Shown here: in pieces, positions 58,631 through 64,000 of the stretch
Layout of the letters: each line of letters begins with the position of its first letter
Numbering within the stretch: position 1 is the first letter of the stretch
Assembly (NCBI GenBank): GCA_022059125.1
Contig: JAEUWY010000003.1
Coordinates: forward strand, 55,162 to 119,161
Length of the DNA stretch: 64,000 nt
Direction of reading: 5' to 3'
Source of the DNA: Corynespora cassiicola
Taxonomy: Eukaryota > Ascomycota > Dothideomycetes > Pleosporales > Corynesporascaceae
The notes under the pieces: model-generated
Databases searched by the model: none
What the model was told of the DNA's origin: nothing
The model's input: the letters and a program-made list of their open reading frames with translations, nothing else
Program-made: the position numbers and the translations under genes

Positions 58631-59869
58631 TCATTCGGCCCTGTCATCGTTGGGATGATCTTCGGCATTTACTCCCTCATCCCAACACAACATCCACCAT
58701 CCTAACATCTTGGGAGGCCCTGCACGAGCATTTTTGTCCTTATGGTAGTCTGAGACTTTGTAAGGGCTATTTTTAAAATTGCCTGCATTATACCACGTTT
58801 GATCCTCGGGATATCCGACCCATTCGACGCGGTACTGTAATATCCCGCCATCACCAATCCGGGAATCGAGAATCTTCTCTACCTCGTATTCGCCGTCTTC
58901 ATCTGAATTGCTCGGATCGGCTTCGAGATTTAGGGCCCAGCTGGTTTTTTGACTCTGCTTGTGTTGACCGGCAGCTGACTTGGCGTTGCGAAGGCGCCGC
59001 TTTGGTGCTGTATATGAGCTTCGGTTGCGCCGCTTGCGGCTGATGGTCACTTTAGAAGAAATTCTTCTACGCTTATGAGTCGAAACATTGTCGTGTGGAG
59101 TGCCATTAATGTTATTCTCAACATGAATGTTAGGATCAGGCACACATTTAGGTGTGGGAAATCTGTCTTACTGCGGATTAGATAGATTCGGCACATTTGC
59201 AACTATTTGCACCAACCTTTCCTTTCTGTCACGCTCATTAGTGACTGCAATGGATCGGTAGCTTTTGGAGTCATGCAACTGGTGGACTCTTGCATCGGTT
59301 GGCAGCGCAACGTATCGCGGCATTCGGATTTATCCTGGAGTTCAGCTTTCCTGGTTAAAATTCCGCCATCTCCGTTTGCGTGCCTAGTATGACTCTTTTG
59401 GAGTAGTGAATCGGTCACGGTGGGGTAGGATGGAGTTGAAGTCGGTTCGTCTAACTGCTCGGAATCGATAGTATCACCCATTGCCGAGAAATAAACGCTC
59501 TCAAGTCTGTTGCCCGTCTGAGAGATCTCGCCACTCTTCCGTAAGCACTCGCTCTCCTTGTCAGAACCAGATTCTGACTGGCTGTCGTCAATGACAATCA
59601 AGTTATCTGCGAGAGTGAGCTGCGGTATTAAGTGTAGAGAGTTACCTACCTAAACTGTTTGTCTCAAATTGGGATGCGCAGGACTTGGACGCTTGGTCTT
59701 TTGTGTTCTCGGATTGAGCATTCAAGATTCTACTCTGCTCACTAGCGACGGCTGATGCATGATGCCTTGACCCAAGAGGTTGGTAAGATGGCTTCGGCTT
59801 TGGCGGTCCATGGTAAAGCTTAACTTCGAGAGGCTTAACCTGGGAGAGGGAGAACGTGTTGTAGGCCAT
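58631..59869 (-). CDS. Chromodomain protein, three exons
   Basis: Exons 59869-59650, 59606-59217 and 59166-58631 (introns 43-50 nt; GTAGGT and GTTGGT donors) close in phase to 381 residues, starting MAYNTFSLSQVKPLEVKLYH. The first ~240 residues are polar and disordered. A strongly basic stretch (THKRRRISSKVTISRKRRNR) precedes a C-terminal chromodomain: EYEVEKILDSRIGDGGILQY leads into RVEWVGYPEDQTWYNAGNF. This contains the aromatic residues (Tyr, Trp, Trp/Tyr) that form the methyl-lysine cage in the family. It probably binds methylated histone H3 tails. Chromodomains of this type also occur at the end of retroelement integrases, but no integrase or reverse-transcriptase motif is nearby. It lies about 2 kb from the AT-rich subtelomeric block. 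Confidence 0.8.
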
Positions 59870-61570
59870 GACTGTTGTTATGGCTTTCAAGATTGATTGA
59901 TAATGTCTGTTAGGGCAGACACAGAGTCCTGGAACCGATTCTTAAATAGTTAAGAGGTCTAACGTGCCAAGGCAGTCATTGATACCATATTTGGAATGAT
60001 ACTTACCATGTTAGGGTTAAGTACAGGCCAAACGTGTTCACGTTATCCAATATTGATTTAGCATTGCTCATGCAAGTTCCTTCGTTATCCATCTACAAAA
60101 TTTCAGTGGCGATGCTACTTTCGCATAAGGGTCTCACTACCGAACCCGCCAATAGCCAGCATGTAGCAAGACTGCAATCTCTTGGGCTAGGCGTTTTTGC
60201 TATTGGAGTCTGCCTTACTTCAACACGACCCTATGCATTGTAGAACCGCAATGCAGGCCGTTGAGTTGTCGATAACTCCGAAGCCCAATCCCAAGCTCGA
60301 ACCCCTTCAACTGTGGCATTTCAGCCATTGCCCCTGCATAAAGCGTCTCTGTTAAATAAGGAGTGAGCGGTTTCTCCGCCGATAAATTTTCGCTGAAAAG
60401 GGATGTCTGACGCCATCTCTGTCAGAGTCTAGGCTGGGCTGGCGGCAACATCCTGCTCCCGGGAATCTGCCTGATGGTTTCGTGTCCCCGTAGGCATCCT
60501 TTGCATACGAAGAGCGCCTAGTCAGCTAGACAGGGTCTGTATGGCACAGATATCTAGAAGATGCTCCGATTTTCATACGAGTCTCTGATCGTCGGCCACC
60601 CCGATACCCAACTGGGGCGCAAGGCCACTCAGGAGCCTCCAATTCCCGCCGGCATGGGGTTAACCGGAGCAGTTGGAGCTTGCTTGTACCTACACCTCAC
60701 CAAAGAGGCCCTTCTAGCCCCTCTCTTATCTGCGACCATGCAACACAACAAAGCAACCATAGACCTAGCCACGCAGACTAACACGTAAGAAGCTTCGATG
60801 CACCGTGCAAGGCGCCAATGGCACAGCTCAGTGTCGAACCGTGATTGTGCCCCGGGCTTTGAGCGGTAGATTACGGCTAGGCTCCACTCCAACGAAACCA
60901 ACCCTGGTATTGTAGGGCGGTTAACAGCGTTTCTTGAACGCCGAAATGGCTAGATCTTGAATTCTGTGGTAGCCTCGGCTGCTTTTCTGATGCAGCTGAC
61001 GTGGCAGCGTCCGAAGGGGCCATGGAGAAATCCCTACACAGAAGTGGAAGACCATTTTCCTTCCTCGAAGAGGAAATGAGTGACGTGATAATCAAGAGGA
61101 TTGGAGACTATCGGCGAGTCGTCCGAATGGTAAAGGGAGTCGAGAGAGGTTGCTGGAACTGGGCGATCAGTGGTCAAGAATGGACGAAATGTCATCCTGA
61201 AGGGCCATCCGTAGGATAGGCAGAATGGATAAGTCCGTCCTGTATTGAAAGAAGAGCGCATAAAAGATGAGAAGCTCCGCGAGGGGGCTGCTATCGTCAG
61301 TCCAAGACACGGGAAATCAGGAAAGGCACGTAGTGCAGCGCTTGCATGCATGGCAAGGGAAGAAAATGCCTCATGAAAAGTGTCTGGGCGTCTCATATGG
61401 CCAGGGTAGGGCGTTGGAGGAAATAGAGGGTGGTGGGGGGCAAGCAGCGCGGTGAGGGAAGTGCGCTTTTATGTGAAGAGGTCGGCGCACGGGCCAAATA
61501 AAAGCAGCGAGATGCCAAGCGAGCCCTCGATTTCCTACTACAGTAACCTCCATTTCCGGATGCAGCGACA
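59870..61570. other. Gene-poor 1.7-kb region before the AT-rich block
   Basis: Frames at 60034-60243, 60561-60788, 61001-61219 and 61267-61455 (plus) and 61396-61034 (minus) overlap each other and show no family content or splice structure. Base composition is still normal. It may hold decayed genes. Confidence 0.4.
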
Positions 61571-63848
61571 CCGGAAAGTATTTTACTATAAAAAATCTAT
61601 TTTATATTTTATAGTCTACTAACTACTAAATTTTTTTTTATAAAAAAAACTAATTTTTTTTAGCAGTTTCTGTATTTTTATACAGAAGCTTCTACGCCAG
61701 CTATATATTGTAACAAATCTCGTTTGTATAAAGTCCGAATATATTTACTTCTAAGCATCGCGCACGTAATTCAGAACTTTATATTTAATTCTTAGCTTCC
61801 GACATCCGACTCAGCTCTAATCCCTTATTTTTTTATACTTTTCTATAATAACTAAAAAATAGAACTAGACTAGACTTATAATAAAGTACTAAAGGAAAAC
61901 TATAAAAAGTTACGATAGTTTTAGATAGTTCTATAGTTTAAAAATATTTTTTTATACAAAATCTATAGGTTCTAATTTGTAATTATTCTCTAGTTCTATA
62001 AACTTTTATTTTAAGTAGTATTTAAGCCGTATTAGAGACAAGTTACTCTGTGTTTTTATATTATATTTCTAAACTACTTTTCGCTGGTAACGGCTTAAAA
62101 ATATTACTTCTCTATTTATTATAAAAAGAAGTACAACTAGATAGTATACGTATTAGACCGGGTCCGTTCTAAATTACTACGTACGTTTTTAACTTTTAGT
62201 AAAGTTAAAATTCTTTAGATTTTTTAACGACTAAAGCTTTTAGGTTTAGAACTTCTGCTTTTATATAAGTTAGATTATTTTTAAAAAAAACGCGTTAAGC
62301 GCTAAAATAAAAACTAAATAACTACTAATAATTTACTAGAATTAATTCTAACTATTAATATCTGGCTCTATACACCCGCTAAATATATTTTAAAAAAATA
62401 CTATTTAAAAATTAAGCCGGCTGCAAAAGCAGTTTTAACTCTTTAATAATAATCTAAAACTTACCGGATTCCCATCTTAACCTAATAATAATAATCTTTA
62501 TTTTATATCTATAGAAGTAGAAATTTTACAGTTATAAGCTAGAATATTAGAACTTAAAGCTGCTGCTGCAGACTCTTCTCTCCGAAATATAAAAAAATTC
62601 TAACTGTTACTTTTAACTTGTATCTAACAACTATTTAAATTACTTTTAATTTTAGTTTAAATAAAGTTATTTAAGTAGATTTTTAAGATTAAGCCTTTTA
62701 GCAACAGAAAAACCGTTACTTTTTTATAATAGCTAGCTTCTATCTAAAACTGCTTTAATATTAACTAGAATTATTATTCTACTAAGCGAGCTTATATAGC
62801 AGAAGTCTAAAAATATACGTTAAAACTAGCTCGCGAATACTTAGAGCCCTATTACTTAGCTAATAACTTTTAAAAATAGTTTTTTAATATTAAGAAAATA
62901 CTTAATTTTTTAAAATTGTACTTTATTTCAGAAAACGAAAAAGTAGAAAATTAAGTAGCTTTCTACTACTTGCAGATAGAACGAAAAAAAACCTTCTCTA
63001 CTTTTAAAGCTTAATTTCTATCCGCTGCTATTAAGAGCAGAGTATAATAAAAAAAGTAGTTTTTTTATTTATAGAAGAAAATTACTTTAACTCTGCGAGT
63101 GCTGAACTTTAGATTTAAATTTTTATAGAATAACTTCTTTAACGACATAGTAAAACATCTATTAGCTTATAATATAAAACGCCGAAGTAACTCTGTGTTA
63201 AATATAACCTGAAATAGAAAAAGTAATACTCTACTTCTATCTTTTAAGGTTTCAGAACTCTAGAAATTAGTAGTTATCTCTACTACTTCTAACAGACTAA
63301 AAGATACTACCTACTTAAGTACTACTTGTATAGAGTTGTAACTACCGTACTAACGCGAAACTACTAAGCTATTTAAAACAGCTTAGACTGTAAAAGAAAA
63401 CTGCTATAACTATAGTAAGTAAAACTATTTTTTATGTAACTATAACTTTCTGCAAGTAAGCTAAATTAATATAAAAAATAATTTATATAACTAATTTAAA
63501 AATACGCTTAACTTTTATAACCTAAATCTATTCTAATCGGAAAATAAGAACGCCTAGAAAAATCTTCTGTTTTAGACTTAGGTAAGTACAATCTATTACC
63601 GATAAAGATTTTAAACTTACTAGAAAAGAAGTACTTTAAAGTATTTTTAGTTCTCTATTCTAACAGGTTTAAAATCTGTTTATATTCTTTTATTAATACT
63701 AGCGTATAAAGTTTTTTATTTATTAATACTTCTATCGCGACTTTATTATCTCGTACTCTTTAAATTCTAATCTAGAAACTGCTTTACTAGGTTAAAATAC
63801 GCAGTTTTTAAAATTCGATTAAATCTTTAGTTACTTATTATATCAGGG
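61571..63848. repeat. AT-rich, ORF-free subtelomeric block (RIP-like decay)
   Basis: Composition changes abruptly at about 61571. The following 2.3 kb are dominated by TA and A/T runs, with scattered CGC/GCG islands and no open frame of 60 codons on either strand. High TpA content and loss of ORFs are the expected outcome of repeat-induced point mutation, on both strands, of a former subtelomeric repeat or helicase-type element. The original element is not recognisable by eye. Confidence 0.75.
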
Positions 63849-64000
63849 TTTTTTTAGGGTTTTTTTAGGGTTAGGGTTAGGGTTAGGGTTAGGGTTAGGG
63901 TTAGGGTTAGGGTTAGGGTTAGGGTTAGGGTTAGGGTTAGGGTTAGGGTTAGGGTTAGGGTTAGGGTTAGGGTTAGGGTTAGGGTTAGGGTTAGGGTTAG
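63849..64000 (+). repeat. Telomere repeat (TTAGGG)n
   Basis: Two variant units TTTTTTTAGGG (63849-63859 and 63860-63870) are followed by perfect TTAGGG units to the last base, about 22 in all. The G-rich strand reads 5'-3' toward the window end, so this is a right chromosome end, with only part of the array present. Confidence 0.99.

Noticed and set aside
1..64000. LTR retrotransposons, CRISPR arrays, tRNA or rRNA genes
   Set aside because: No reverse-transcriptase, integrase or LTR pair, no regularly spaced palindromic repeats, and no cloverleaf or rRNA sequence was recognised by eye. CRISPR is not expected in a fungus.
1..64000. Secondary-metabolite gene cluster
   Set aside because: No PKS, NRPS, terpene synthase or associated tailoring enzymes seen. 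The lone reductase and bZIP genes are insufficient.

Overview
The window is the right-hand end of a chromosome of a filamentous ascomycete fungus. It finishes in a perfect (TTAGGG)n array with the G-rich strand running to the last base. Genes carry very short introns (mostly 42-60 nt) with GTANGT-type donors, CTAAC/CTGAC branch points and YAG acceptors. The gene content also points to Pezizomycotina: a HET-NACHT-ankyrin protein, pogo/Fot1-type DDE transposases, a patatin with a RING-like region, and extracellular cupredoxin and DUF7492-like proteins. A Leotiomycetes-like origin is a guess from general style only.

Layout. (1) 1-12.3 kb: a dense run of mostly minus-strand orphan genes with short introns. 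It contains an acidic D/E-repeat protein, two tandem bZIP proteins, small membrane proteins, helical and coiled-coil proteins, and a 7-TM protein with a QSH-repeat tail. (2) 12.3-27.4 kb: a 13-bp minisatellite, a QP-repeat gene, a small kinase with an HGD catalytic loop, a secreted cysteine-containing protein, a cupredoxin-like protein, a 759-aa intronless orphan and a pseudokinase-like gene. (3) 27.7-44.0 kb: a transposon cluster. Four elements share TA target duplications and termini beginning ACGT: a 1.84-kb element, an 8.24-kb element, a 0.56-kb non-autonomous element and a 1.85-kb element. The 8.24-kb element has roughly 572-bp inverted repeats with only about 3 mismatches. Between them it holds a pogo-type transposase and a complete 1409-codon HET-NACHT-ankyrin (NLR-like) gene. 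A patatin-like phospholipase gene lies between the third and fourth elements. (4) 44-60 kb: coiled-coil and acidic nuclear-type proteins, a MADS-like domain protein, a ferric-reductase-type oxidoreductase, a DUF7492-like secreted protein, a single-TM protein, a C3HC4 RING protein and a chromodomain protein. (5) 60-61.57 kb: nothing convincing. (6) 61.57-63.85 kb: a very AT-rich, ORF-free block resembling RIP-degraded subtelomeric repeat. (7) 63.85-64.0 kb: telomere.

How the parts fit. This is an accessory, subtelomeric region rich in orphan genes and in domains used by fungal NLR-type recognition systems (HET, NACHT, ankyrin, patatin, small kinases). The most notable observation is that the NLR-like gene is physically enclosed by the long terminal inverted repeats of a transposase-bearing DNA transposon, so it appears to be mobile cargo. 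Exon structures below were assembled by eye from splice signals and reading-frame phase. Most close arithmetically, but none has transcript support.
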